From: Aliiroseovarius sp. F47248L
Lineage (GTDB): Bacteria > Pseudomonadota > Alphaproteobacteria > Rhodobacterales > Rhodobacteraceae
Assembly: GCF_023016085.1 (NCBI RefSeq)
Contig: NZ_JALKBF010000001.1
Coordinates: 2,532,501 to 2,596,500, forward strand
DNA length: 64,000 bases
Direction: 5' to 3'
Made by a program: the position numbers and the translations under genes. This document shows positions 17,452 through 26,825 of this stretch, piece by piece. The notes under the pieces were generated by a model. The model worked only from the letters and a program-made list of their open reading frames with translations, did no database searches and was not told the origin of the DNA. The stretch's first letter is position 1. Each line of letters opens with the position of its first letter.

Positions 17452-18738
17452 TTAGTTGCAGCGCTCTGCAATATTGTTTTCGGCAGCGTAAGCGGCTGAG
17501 TCTTCGTCGATCAGCGGCTGGATCACTTCCATATCCGACGAACCGAAATCCGAGATCAACGACCACTTGCCAGCAGCCGCATCCCATTGCTGGATCGCGC
17601 CTGTGCCGGGGCCACCATGGTTTTCACAGCTGACGGTGAAGGACGGACCGAAGCCCGGCATCCCCAGTTCGGCCATCCGCTCTTCGGTAATCTCCAGCGC
17701 TTCCATGCCATCACGCATCATCGACGATGTGATGTCCGGGGTGCCATGAATTTCCTGTGCCTTCTTGGCAGCTTCGGCCAGCAGCATCGCGGCATAGACA
17801 CCACGGTTGTAGATCGCTTTACCGATGTTGTCGCCGTTCCCGGCAGCCTTGCCAGCATCCACAACGAATTTCTGGATGTCGTCAAAGACAGGATAGTCCG
17901 AACCAACACCGTGGAAAGTAACGGCCTTGTATCCTGTGGCTGCATCACCAGCTGGCGCTACGTCATGATCGCCACCTGACCACCAAACGCCGATGAAGTT
18001 TTCCATTGGGAAACGAATGTTGGCGGCTTCCTGAATGGCAACCTGGTTCATCACGCCCCAACCATACATGATCACAAAATCCGGGCGTTCGCGGCGAATT
18101 TGCAGCCACTGGGCTTTTTGCTCCTGACCGGGGTGATCCACTGGAATCGTCGTGAATTCGAAACCATGCTTTGCGGATAGCTCTTCCAGCGTGCGGATCG
18201 GCTCTTTGCCATAAGCAGAGTTGTGATAGACCAGCGCAATTTTCTTGCCCGTCAGGTCACCGCCGCTGACCTCTTTCAGGTGGTTCACCGCCAGCGACGC
18301 CGCATTCCAGTAGTTTGCAGGGAAGTTGAACACATGGCTGAACACCTTACCGTTTGCAGCCGAGGTCCGGCCATAGCCGGGTGTGTAAAGCGGGATGTCA
18401 TCCGCAGTCACTTTCGGGATCAGCTGATAGGTGATGCCGGTCGAAAGTGGGTTATAAGCCAGCGCGCCTTCACCTTTGGTGGCTTCGTAACATTCAACGC
18501 CTTTTTCTGTGTTATAGGCGGTCTCACATTCCGGGGCAGATGTCATAACACCACCGATACCACCGTCACGTTCGTTCAGCAGCGTGAAGTAGTCGGCAAA
18601 ACCATCCGCATAGGGGATACCTCCAGCCGCATACGGACCGGTCCGATAGCTGAGCGAGGGGAATACCAGATCCGCAAGGACCGGAGTTGCCACCATAAGG
18701 GCCGTAACACTGGCCGCTGCAAGTTTCGTAAATTTCAT
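17452..18738 (-). CDS. Periplasmic substrate-binding protein of a Liv-type ABC transporter
   Basis: The 428-residue protein has a Sec signal peptide (MKFTKLAAASVTALMVATPVLA) and a type I periplasmic binding fold of the Peripla_BP_6 family (KIALVYHNSAYGKEPIRTLE is the typical second-half start). It captures the substrate for the LivHM/GF complex. It is longer than LivJ/LivK (about 370), as in binding proteins for aromatic or other non-amino-acid ligands, and the flanking ligase genes point the same way. The ligand is not determined. GGGAGG lies just upstream. A strong hairpin at 18795-18827 separates it from livM, perhaps raising its level relative to the permeases. Confidence 0.93.
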   Translation of the reverse strand: MKFTKLAAASVTALMVATPVLADLVFPSLSYRTGPYAAGGIPYADGFADYFTLLNERDGGIGGVMTSAPECETAYNTEKGVECYEATKGEGALAYNPLSTGITYQLIPKVTADDIPLYTPGYGRTSAANGKVFSHVFNFPANYWNAASLAVNHLKEVSGGDLTGKKIALVYHNSAYGKEPIRTLEELSAKHGFEFTTIPVDHPGQEQKAQWLQIRRERPDFVIMYGWGVMNQVAIQEAANIRFPMENFIGVWWSGGDHDVAPAGDAATGYKAVTFHGVGSDYPVFDDIQKFVVDAGKAAGNGDNIGKAIYNRGVYAAMLLAEAAKKAQEIHGTPDITSSMMRDGMEALEITEERMAELGMPGFGPSFTVSCENHGGPGTGAIQQWDAAAGKWSLISDFGSSDMEVIQPLIDEDSAAYAAENNIAERCN

Positions 18739-18794
18739 TTGCTTCCTCCCTAGATTAGCAAATTGATGTGCCCGTTATGGGTCACGTTGCTTTT

Positions 18795-18827
18795 CCCTTC
18801 GGACCGTCTCCTCGTTGGTCCGAAGGG
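18795..18827 (-). repeat. Stable inverted repeat in the livM / binding-protein gap
   Basis: A perfect 11-base-pair stem (CCCTTCGGACC/GGTCCGAAGGG) encloses an 11-base loop. On the transcribed minus strand it is followed by AAAAGC, not a T-run, so it is better read as an RNA-stability or processing element than as a terminator. It lies 57 bases upstream of the binding-protein start. Confidence 0.6.
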
Positions 18828-18846
18828 TTGATAATATACGCAGGCC

Positions 18847-19923
18847 CTAGTGCGGGAAGGGCCACAGGCGCAGTTTTTCTTTCGTCAGGCGCCACAGTTG
18901 CGCCAGCCCGTGCGGTTCGACGATCAGGAACAGGACGATAAGTCCACCCACGATCATGAATTCGAAATGTGCTGCCAGATCAGTGGGCCAGCCCATTCCG
19001 CCTACCAACACGTTCTTCAAAAACACTGGCATCAGCACCATGAAGGCTGCGCCTGCAAACGACCCGAAGATCGAACCCAAACCACCGATGATGATCATGA
19101 ACAGGATCAGGAACGACTTGTTGATGCCGAATGCCTCGCCAGCCTCAGCAGCGCCGAGATAGACCGAAAAAAACAGTGCACCAGCGATACCAACAAAGAA
19201 CGAAGACACAGCAAAGGCCGACATTTTTGCCATCAACGGGTTCACCCCGATGATCTCGGCAGCGATGTCCATATCTCGGATACCCATCCATTTACGACCC
19301 ATCATCCCGCGTGTCAGGTTTCGCGCAACCCATGCTAGAACGACCACAAACACCAGACAGATCATGTATTTCGCCCAGGCGTCCGTGTTGGGGCCGGTCA
19401 CGATGACACCGAACACCGAACGCTCGGGTGCGTTGATCTGACCCGAGGCCGAGTAGTTGTAGAACCACGGTACCTTGTTGAAGACCCAGACAAGGAAGAA
19501 CTGTGCGGCAAGGGTGGCCACCGCCAGGTAGAACCCTTTGATGCGCAACGACGGCAGGCCGAAGGCCACACCAACTATGGCGGTGATCCCACCGGCCAAC
19601 AGAATGTGGATGATGATACTGACTTCAGGAAAACCTGTCATCAGCTTGTAGCACGCATACGCCCCCACAGCCATGAAGCCCCCCGTGCCCAGCGACACCT
19701 GCCCGGCATACCCGGTTAGGATGTTCAGACCCAAAGCAGCAATGGCATAGATCAGGAACGGCGCAAACACGGCATTGACCCAATAATCGTTGATGAAGAA
19801 CGGGACGACCAGAAAGGCCACAAACATCAGAATATAGTATCCCATCCGATCCAGCCGGATCGGGAAGGTCTGGTTGTCGTCACGATAGGACGTTTTGAAG
19901 TCACCTGCTTCGCGGTAAAACAT
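18847..19923 (-). CDS. Liv-type ABC transporter permease (LivM-like)
   Basis: The 358-residue protein has about nine hydrophobic helices and the typical LivM segment ALGLNILTGYAGQVSLGTGG, plus the EAA-like loop region around IGVNPLMAKMSAFAVSSFF. It forms the inner-membrane channel with the LivH-like protein. The soluble N-terminus (MFYREAGDFKTSYRDDNQTF) is typical for this subgroup. It starts three bases after the LivH stop, so the two are coupled. Confidence 0.94.
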   Translation of the reverse strand: MFYREAGDFKTSYRDDNQTFPIRLDRMGYYILMFVAFLVVPFFINDYWVNAVFAPFLIYAIAALGLNILTGYAGQVSLGTGGFMAVGAYACYKLMTGFPEVSIIIHILLAGGITAIVGVAFGLPSLRIKGFYLAVATLAAQFFLVWVFNKVPWFYNYSASGQINAPERSVFGVIVTGPNTDAWAKYMICLVFVVVLAWVARNLTRGMMGRKWMGIRDMDIAAEIIGVNPLMAKMSAFAVSSFFVGIAGALFFSVYLGAAEAGEAFGINKSFLILFMIIIGGLGSIFGSFAGAAFMVLMPVFLKNVLVGGMGWPTDLAAHFEFMIVGGLIVLFLIVEPHGLAQLWRLTKEKLRLWPFPH

Positions 19924-19926
19924 GGA

Positions 19927-20913
19927 TCAGACCCTCTCGATGATTTTTTCGCCAAACAGGCCTTGGGGCCTGAAGATCAGGAAAACTAGTGCCAGCACAT
20001 AGGCGAACCAGTTCTGGGTTGCGCCGCCGATCATGGGACCGATGGCAAACTCGAACAGTTGCTCACCGACACCAATAATCAGACCGCCGACAATCGCGCC
20101 GGGGATCGAGGTAAAGCCACCCAGCATCAGAACCGGAAGCGCTTTCAACGCGATCAGCGACAGGCTGAACTGTACCCCGGACTTGGCGCCCCACATGATA
20201 CCCGCGACCAAGGCCACGAAACCGGCGATCGACCAGACCAGAACCCAGATGAAACGCAGCGAAATGCCAACCGACAACGCCGCCGAGTGATCGTCTGCGA
20301 CGGCCCGCAGGGCACGACCTTGTTTGGTGTATTGCGAGAAGATCACCAGCGACGTCACAAGAAGCGCCGCGACGATTGCCGCCACAATATCCAGGTTGTC
20401 GATGAAGAACCCGTAGCCAAACATATTGTATGTCGCCTCGTCTATCGCGAGGTTCATCCCCTGCGGCAGACCGACATCAAGCGCCTTGATCTCTGACCCC
20501 CACATGATGTCGCCAAACCCTTCCATGAAATAGGCCAGACCGATGGTCGCCATGAACAGGATAATGTCCGGTTGTCCGATCAAGTGTTGAAGGATGTATT
20601 TCTCAACAATATAGGCGAAAAGCACCATGACGCCCGCTGCCAGAATGATCGCGATGATCGACGGTACGTGCCATGGAAAGTGATGAATATCGGTGCCAAA
20701 GACCGCGTTGATCAGGTGACTGAACGGCACCTGACCCTGTTGGATACCAACCAGCGTAAGAGCCGCAAACAGCGCCATCACACCTTGAGCATAGTTGAAA
20801 ATGCCGGAGGCCTTGAAGATCAAGACAAACCCCAGCGCGACCAGCGCGTATAGCACCCCGGCCATCAGGCCGTTCAGGGTGACTTCCATCGCAAAGAGTA
20901 GCTGTTCAGGCAT
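19927..20913 (-). CDS. Liv-type ABC transporter permease (LivH-like)
   Basis: The 328-residue integral membrane protein starts MPEQLLFAMEVTLNGLMAGV and has the LivH hallmark GFVLIFKASGIFNYAQG, followed by eight or so helices ending KALPVLMLGGFTSIPGAIVG. A strong AAGGGGGGA ribosome site precedes the ATG at 20913, whereas the frame's upstream extension lacks one. It lies 10 bases after livG and three bases before livM. Confidence 0.94.
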   Translation of the reverse strand: MPEQLLFAMEVTLNGLMAGVLYALVALGFVLIFKASGIFNYAQGVMALFAALTLVGIQQGQVPFSHLINAVFGTDIHHFPWHVPSIIAIILAAGVMVLFAYIVEKYILQHLIGQPDIILFMATIGLAYFMEGFGDIMWGSEIKALDVGLPQGMNLAIDEATYNMFGYGFFIDNLDIVAAIVAALLVTSLVIFSQYTKQGRALRAVADDHSAALSVGISLRFIWVLVWSIAGFVALVAGIMWGAKSGVQFSLSLIALKALPVLMLGGFTSIPGAIVGGLIIGVGEQLFEFAIGPMIGGATQNWFAYVLALVFLIFRPQGLFGEKIIERV

Positions 20914-20923
20914 AAGTCCCCCC

Positions 20924-21763
20924 TTAATCGTGTGCCACGCCAAGATAGGCGTCGATCACATCCTGGTTGTTGCGCACCTCGTCTGGTGTGCCGTCCCCGA
21001 TTTTCTTGCCATAATCCATCACGACCACACGGTCGGACAGATCCATCACCACACCCATATCGTGTTCGATCAGGGCGATGGTGGTGCCAAACTCGTCATT
21101 CATGTCGAGGATGAAGCGCGACATGTCCTCTTTTTCCTCGACGTTCATGCCCGCCATGGGCTCGTCGAGCAAAAGAAGCGACGGTTGAGCCGCCAATGCG
21201 CGGGCCAGTTCGACCCGCTTTTTCAGGCCATAAGGCAGGCGTCCAACCGGCGTTTTGCGGATGTGCTGGATTTCTAGAAAGTCGATGACCTTCTCGCAAA
21301 TCTCGCGGTTCGCAATTTCTTCGCGTTCCGCCTTACCTTTCCAGATCGCCTGCTGAAACAGGTTCGCCTTCATGTTGTTCAGACGGCCGGTCATGATGTT
21401 GTCCAGCACGGTCATCCCGTCAAACAGCGCGATGTTCTGGAAGGTCCGCGCCAAGCCTTGCCGCGCAACCTGATAAGGCTTCATCGGAGGGCGCTTCGAC
21501 CCACGGAACCAAACTTCGCCTTCCTGTGGTTTGTAAAACCCGGAAATCACGTTCAACATCGAGGATTTACCAGCCCCGTTGGGGCCGATGATTGCGCGGA
21601 TTTCGCCTTCGCGGATGTCAAAGCTGATGTCTTTGATTGCCACCACACCGCCGAACCGAAGCGTGATGTTTTTCAAATCCATCACAACCCCGCCAATGGT
21701 GCGGCCGTCTGCGGTGACATAGCTGTCTGCGCTGTCGGCGTTCATGTCGGTCGCTGTCGTCAT
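20924..21763 (-). CDS. Liv-type ABC transporter ATP-binding protein (LivG-like)
   Basis: The 279-residue ATPase has Walker A GPNGAGKSSMLN and Walker B LLLLDEPMAGMN, with the C-terminal segment VVMDYGKKIGDGTPDEVRNN typical of LivG. The signature motif is unusually degenerate: the region reads LPYGLKKRVELARAL, with LPYG in place of LSGG, as in many LivG proteins. Its ATG overlaps the stop of the acyl-CoA synthetase gene (ATGA). Confidence 0.94.
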   Translation of the reverse strand: MTTATDMNADSADSYVTADGRTIGGVVMDLKNITLRFGGVVAIKDISFDIREGEIRAIIGPNGAGKSSMLNVISGFYKPQEGEVWFRGSKRPPMKPYQVARQGLARTFQNIALFDGMTVLDNIMTGRLNNMKANLFQQAIWKGKAEREEIANREICEKVIDFLEIQHIRKTPVGRLPYGLKKRVELARALAAQPSLLLLDEPMAGMNVEEKEDMSRFILDMNDEFGTTIALIEHDMGVVMDLSDRVVVMDYGKKIGDGTPDEVRNNQDVIDAYLGVAHD

Positions 21764-23925
21764 TCTGCCGCCATCCCCTGTTCTTTGCCCACAACAGCCG
21801 CATCGCGGATGTCGAGTGTCGCTTTGATCGAGCCTTTGCGGCCATCCTCATAGGTGACTTCGGTCTCGATGAATTGTTCAGATTTTCCACCGTAAAGTGC
21901 TTCGATCAGTGGGGCGTATTTCTCCTCGACGATCTTGCGGCGCACTTTCCGTGTCCGGGTCATTTCGCCGTCATCGGCATCCAATTCTTTATGCAGGATC
22001 AGGAAACGGTGAATCTGGCACCCTGACAGCATCTCGTCCTCGGCAACCGATTTGTTGACCGCTTCGACATGCTCTTGAATGGTCGACAACACTTGCGGAT
22101 GACCGGCAAGCTCCTGATACGACGCATAGGCCACGTTGTTACGTTCTGCCCAGTTGCCGACGGCTGTCAGGTCGATATTAATGAATGCTGTGCACATATC
22201 CCGATCATTGCCGAACACCACCGCTTCCAGAATGTCAGGATAGAACTTCAATTTGTTCTCGACATATTTCGGTGCGAACAAACGGCCATCAGCCATCTTG
22301 CCCACATCTTTGGCGCGGTCGATGATCCGCAAATGCCCGTTCGTTTTGTCAAAGAAGCCCGCGTCACCGGTCGCAACCCAACCTTCCGAGTCTTTGGTGT
22401 CGGCCGTGCTTTCAGGGTTGTTATAGTACTCAACAAACGTGCCAGGGCTGCGATAGAAGATCTCGCCATTGTCCGCTAACTTGAGTTCAACACCAGGGGC
22501 TGGGACACCAACAGTATCGTTGCGCACTTCGCCATCGGGCTGCACGGTGATGAACACCGTGGCTTCGGTCTGACCGTAGAGCTGCTTCAGGTTGATCCCC
22601 ATCGAGCGGTAGAACTCGAAAATCTCGGGACCGATCGCTTCACCGGCAGTATATCCAACACGGATACGTCCAAAGCCAAGTGTATCCTTCAATGGACCAT
22701 AAACCAGAACGTCGCCGCAGCGATATTTGAAGTAGTCGTGCGCATTGCCACGATACAGCTTCAGGCCAATCGGGTCTTTCGCTTTGAAATGCTTGCGCAC
22801 ATCCTTGCCATGGCGCAATTTGGCAAATCCCAACCGGATGACATTTTCAATGACCGTTTCGGTCGCGAAACCAATACCCATCGCATAGCGGAAACCATGG
22901 CGAATCTTTTGCTCAAGGGTCTTTTTCTGGGTCGTGACCTTGCGACGCGGCATGCCGAATTTCTCGCCCGCGCCCTTCTTGGCAAAGTCCATGAAATGGT
23001 GAAACAGCGCGTATTTCAGATCGCCGCTATCTTCCATGCGGATCATCACATTGGTCAGCTGTGTTTCAAACACCCGCGGCGGTGCAAAATAGTATGTCGG
23101 ACCGATTTCGCGCAGGTCCGTCATCATGGTTTCAGGGCTTTCCGGGCAGTTCACACAGAACCCGCACCACATCGCCTGACCCAGCGAAAAGATGAAGTCA
23201 CCCACCCACGCCATCGGCAGATAGGCAAGGATGTCCTCGTTAACGCCCAGATTGTCGAAACCCGAGGTGTTCTTGGCGCTTTCGATAATGTTACGGTTTG
23301 ACAGAACCACGCCCTTCGGACGACCGGTGGTGCCCGATGTATAAAGCATAACGCAGGTGCTGTCGTAATTCAGTTCAGCCTCACGGGTGGCCATTTCGCC
23401 TTCAAGGCGGGAACGGGCCGCACGGCCTTCTTCCTGAATGTCATGATACCAGTGCAAGTGGCTGTGGTCGTACTTCCGCAAGCCGCGCTTGTCGTAATAG
23501 ATCACATGCTCGATGTGCTTGACGTTATCCTGCACCTCGATGACCTTGTCGACTTGCTCCTGATCGCCACAGATCACGAACCGTGCGCCGCAATGGTCCA
23601 GCACGAACTCCATCTCTTCAACGACGGCATCTTGGTACAGAGGAACCGGGATAGCGCCAGCCTTTTGCGCCGCAACCATAGCCCAGTAGTGGGCCGGACG
23701 GTTGCGCCCGATGATGGCGACATGATCGCCACGGTTAATGCCAAGCGCCAACAGCCCTAGGGTAAGGTTCTCGATTTCTTCGGCAGCTTCGGCCCATGTC
23801 CAGCTTTGCCAGATGCCAAATTCTTTTTCTCGATAGGCTGGGCGATTCCCATACGTCTTCGCGTTCCGCGCCAGCAGCGCGGGAACGGAAGCAAAGTCGC
23901 CTTGAGCGGCTAGTTCCTGTGACAA
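21760..23925 (-). CDS. Long-chain acyl-CoA synthetase-type AMP-binding protein
   Basis: The 721-residue adenylate-forming enzyme has the AMP-binding P-loop YTSGTTGRPKGVVLSN (about residues 196-211), the LYGQTEATVF core motif and the WVATGDAGFFDKTNGHL ATP-grip segment. It is longer than FadD (about 560) by an insert and a C-terminal region, as in the subgroup that heads liv-type clusters. It would activate a carboxylic acid, perhaps the imported one, to a CoA thioester. The first codon is TTG (23925), supported by GGGAGG five bases ahead. It is the first gene of the seven-gene minus-strand cluster and diverges from the histidine kinase gene. Confidence 0.9.
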   Translation of the reverse strand: MSQELAAQGDFASVPALLARNAKTYGNRPAYREKEFGIWQSWTWAEAAEEIENLTLGLLALGINRGDHVAIIGRNRPAHYWAMVAAQKAGAIPVPLYQDAVVEEMEFVLDHCGARFVICGDQEQVDKVIEVQDNVKHIEHVIYYDKRGLRKYDHSHLHWYHDIQEEGRAARSRLEGEMATREAELNYDSTCVMLYTSGTTGRPKGVVLSNRNIIESAKNTSGFDNLGVNEDILAYLPMAWVGDFIFSLGQAMWCGFCVNCPESPETMMTDLREIGPTYYFAPPRVFETQLTNVMIRMEDSGDLKYALFHHFMDFAKKGAGEKFGMPRRKVTTQKKTLEQKIRHGFRYAMGIGFATETVIENVIRLGFAKLRHGKDVRKHFKAKDPIGLKLYRGNAHDYFKYRCGDVLVYGPLKDTLGFGRIRVGYTAGEAIGPEIFEFYRSMGINLKQLYGQTEATVFITVQPDGEVRNDTVGVPAPGVELKLADNGEIFYRSPGTFVEYYNNPESTADTKDSEGWVATGDAGFFDKTNGHLRIIDRAKDVGKMADGRLFAPKYVENKLKFYPDILEAVVFGNDRDMCTAFINIDLTAVGNWAERNNVAYASYQELAGHPQVLSTIQEHVEAVNKSVAEDEMLSGCQIHRFLILHKELDADDGEMTRTRKVRRKIVEEKYAPLIEALYGGKSEQFIETEVTYEDGRKGSIKATLDIRDAAVVGKEQGMAAE

Positions 23926-24139
23926 ATTTTCCTCCCACCGTCGGTACGGGCGACGTTCCCAAGTGCAGAGCGAATCTTACCCTACAACTCTGACTATAAA
24001 ATCTTGGTGGTCAAAGGTTTCGGCACTTTTTCGAAATCCTAACGAATTGTTACACGGCTGACTCCGTGCAGGGACCCGGTCTGAAACACCTTTTCATAAG
24101 GCGGCGCAGGTGCTAGCGAACAAGGAACAGGAGGCACCG

Positions 24140-26062
24140 TTGGCAAATAATTCAACCGAAACCTCGGCCCTGACCCAAGCCGGTTTGAATCTTATTCAGC
24201 AGGCGCTTTCCATTTACGACCGAAAGCTGCAACTGGTCGTCGGTAACCGCCAGTTTCAACAGATGTTCGATCTGCCCGATCACCTTGTCACCGCTGGGGC
24301 AGAGTTTTCCGACACCATCCGATTTTTGGCCGAACGCGGCGACTATGGCGCCGTAGGGGACATCGAATCTTTCGTGAAATCGCGCGTTCAACAGGCGCTG
24401 GCATTCGAGCCGCATTATATGGAACGCACACGCGCCAATGGGCGGGTGATCTCGGTCGAAGGACATCCGTTGTCGCAGGGTGGCTGGGTCACGGTTTACA
24501 CGGACATTACACCAATCAAGCGGCAAGAAGCATTGCTGCGCGCACGGTCAGAAGAATTATCCGATCAGGTGCTCGCCTACACGGAAGAGCTGACGCAAAC
24601 CAACCGGGCGCTGGCCTCGGCCAACTCGGCGTTGGAAGAAACCAAACGCGAATTGACCGAAATGGAAAGTCGCACCCGCCTGACCGCCGAAATGATGCCA
24701 GCCCATATCGCACGCATCGACAGGGATCGGCATTACACGTTTTCAAACCGTCGCTTGGGGGACGTGATGCCCGGGCGCCCCACTGACCTGATCGGCCTTC
24801 ATGCAAGCGAAGCACTGGGCGATGAATTTTACAGCCGCATCTCGCCCTATTTTGCCCGCGCTTTTACCGGAGAGCCCAGTGTGTTCGAACTGGTCGATGA
24901 TGCATCTGGCCGTCGCATTCGAGTTGCACTGACCCCGGACCATGATGACGATGAAATCACCGGCGTATATATCCTGTCGATGGACATCACACAGGAAGCA
25001 CAAGCTCGCGCTGCGCTTATGCAAACCCGGAAACGCGAACTGGCCGCGCAACTCACGTCGGGCGTGGCGCATGATTTCTCGAACCTATTGACCATCATCC
25101 TTGGGCTGCAAAGCCAACTTGCCCAGATGCCGCTGGATGATGATGCAAAAAAGATAGTCGCTGCCACCACCGGAGCCGTGCGCAGGGGGGGCACATTGCT
25201 GGATCGGATTGCCTCAATCTCGGGTAGGCGCGAGTTGCATTTCGAACCAACCCTTGTGCCGGATATGCTGCGGGGCTTGGAAACGCTGGCCCGGTCTACA
25301 CTGCCCGATGCGATCGACTTAAAGATTGATGTATCCGACCTGAGCGATCCAATCGTCCTAGATGCAGGCGCCGTACAGGACGGCATACTGAACCTGATCC
25401 TGAATGCCACGCATGCAATCGGTTCAAAACCGGGCAGTATTCACCTGACCGCGCGCCCGATCCGCGAAACTTGGGTGGAGTTTCGTGTAACAGATACCGG
25501 TCCCGGTTTCGCACCCCAAGCCTTGGAACACGCTCTTGATCCATTTTTTACCACTAAGGGCGGCGAGGGTTCGGGTTTGGGCTTGTCGATGGTCTATGAC
25601 CAGACAAAGGTGGCCGGTGGGCAGTTGAAGCTGTTCAATTCATCCGAAACCGGTGGGGCTGTGGTGTCTGTGCGCCTTCCGCTTCGCAAACCGCTGCAAC
25701 CCATTTCACCGCGCCTTGTCCTGCTGATCGAAGATAACGAAGACATCCGCACATCCGTTCGCGAGATGCTAACCACCATGGGCCATCAAGTGATCGAAGC
25801 AACATCAGCAGAAGAAGCGCTGGGGCTGATCGATCTGGACGGGCTTGGCCTGATTCTCAGCGATGTGATGTTAGAGGGCACTCAAACCGGGCCAGAGCTA
25901 TTGAAGGGGTTGCGTGCAGCGGGGATAGATGTCCCAATGCTGGTTATGACATCCCTTCCAGCCGATGACCCACGCCGTGCCGAAGCCGGTTTTCCCGTTC
26001 TTCCCAAGCCCTTCACCAGGGGAGAGCTGGCCACATTTCTATCAGACGAGGTTCGGACATGA
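24140..26062 (+). CDS. Hybrid sensor histidine kinase with two PAS domains and a receiver
   Basis: The 640-residue protein has no membrane helix, so it senses a cytoplasmic signal. Domains in order are PAS (about 15-125, IYDRKLQLVVGNRQFQQMF), a coiled coil (130-185) and a second PAS (190-300). A DHp helix follows with the phospho-accepting histidine in SGVAHDFSNLL, then an HATPase with NLILNATHA, DTGPGF and GSGLGLSM. A C-terminal receiver has LLIEDNEDIR, a phospho-Asp in LILSDVML and Lys in LPKPF. The TTG at 24140 has AGGAGG five bases ahead and is preferred to the GTG at 24110. The response regulator follows with a four-base overlap, which makes a phosphorelay likely. Confidence 0.92.
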   Translation: MANNSTETSALTQAGLNLIQQALSIYDRKLQLVVGNRQFQQMFDLPDHLVTAGAEFSDTIRFLAERGDYGAVGDIESFVKSRVQQALAFEPHYMERTRANGRVISVEGHPLSQGGWVTVYTDITPIKRQEALLRARSEELSDQVLAYTEELTQTNRALASANSALEETKRELTEMESRTRLTAEMMPAHIARIDRDRHYTFSNRRLGDVMPGRPTDLIGLHASEALGDEFYSRISPYFARAFTGEPSVFELVDDASGRRIRVALTPDHDDDEITGVYILSMDITQEAQARAALMQTRKRELAAQLTSGVAHDFSNLLTIILGLQSQLAQMPLDDDAKKIVAATTGAVRRGGTLLDRIASISGRRELHFEPTLVPDMLRGLETLARSTLPDAIDLKIDVSDLSDPIVLDAGAVQDGILNLILNATHAIGSKPGSIHLTARPIRETWVEFRVTDTGPGFAPQALEHALDPFFTTKGGEGSGLGLSMVYDQTKVAGGQLKLFNSSETGGAVVSVRLPLRKPLQPISPRLVLLIEDNEDIRTSVREMLTTMGHQVIEATSAEEALGLIDLDGLGLILSDVMLEGTQTGPELLKGLRAAGIDVPMLVMTSLPADDPRRAEAGFPVLPKPFTRGELATFLSDEVRT

Positions 26063-26760
26063 CCCAGCCCATGGTTGCCATCCTCGATGACGAACCAGAA
26101 ATTCGCCGAATGCTGTCTAATGCGCTTGAGGATGCGGGCTTTCGCACTGCCAGTTTCGCCCGTGCCACGGAATTCGAGGCTGCACTGAACACCATGTCAC
26201 CCGATGTGTGTCTTGTGGACCTTGGCCTGCCGGATCGCGACGGGTTGACACTGGTGCACCGATTGGCGCTGGAAAGCGGCGCGTCGGTGATTATCATTTC
26301 CGGTCGCACGCAGGTACAGGATCGGGTGACCGGGTTGGAGCTGGGCGCCGACGACTATATCGTAAAACCATTCGAGCCGTCCGAGGTCGTCGCCCGTGTT
26401 CGCGCCCGTTTGCGCAGCCCGAAATCAGGTGTGAAATCATCGCAAACTGCACGCTTCAACGGCTGGACCGCCCATTTCGACCGCTACATTCTGGAAGATA
26501 ACAGCGGTGAAGAGACGGCCTTTTCACATGCCGAAGGCGAGGTGCTGCGCCTGTTCCTTGACGCCCCCAAACGCCTGATCTCTCGCGCGCAGATGCAGGA
26601 AACACTGGGCGGCGTCGCTGGCGAAAGCTTCGACCGCGCCATGGACGTCCGCATTTCGCGCCTGCGCACGAAGCTGAAGGAAGATCCCAAAAACCCTCGC
26701 CTGATCAAAACGATCTATGGTGCCGGATACATATTCCTAGGGGATGTAAATTGGGGTTGA
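26059..26760 (+). CDS. OmpR-family response regulator
   Basis: The 233-residue regulator has a receiver domain with acidic pocket LDDEPEIRR, phospho-Asp in CLVDLGLPDRDG (residue about 54) and Lys in IVKPFEPSE. A winged-helix domain follows with ISRAQMQETLGG and ISRLRTKLKEDP, ending in the hairpin KTIYGAGYIFLG. It should bind DNA as a dimer once phosphorylated by the upstream hybrid kinase. Its ATG overlaps the kinase stop. The target genes are not evident in the window. Confidence 0.94.
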   Translation: MTQPMVAILDDEPEIRRMLSNALEDAGFRTASFARATEFEAALNTMSPDVCLVDLGLPDRDGLTLVHRLALESGASVIIISGRTQVQDRVTGLELGADDYIVKPFEPSEVVARVRARLRSPKSGVKSSQTARFNGWTAHFDRYILEDNSGEETAFSHAEGEVLRLFLDAPKRLISRAQMQETLGGVAGESFDRAMDVRISRLRTKLKEDPKNPRLIKTIYGAGYIFLGDVNWG

Positions 26761-26825
26761 GGGCTAAGGCAACTTAAATCGCCGTTGATTTTTTGCGACA
26801 TTTGACCAACAGAGGAACGCTCCAG

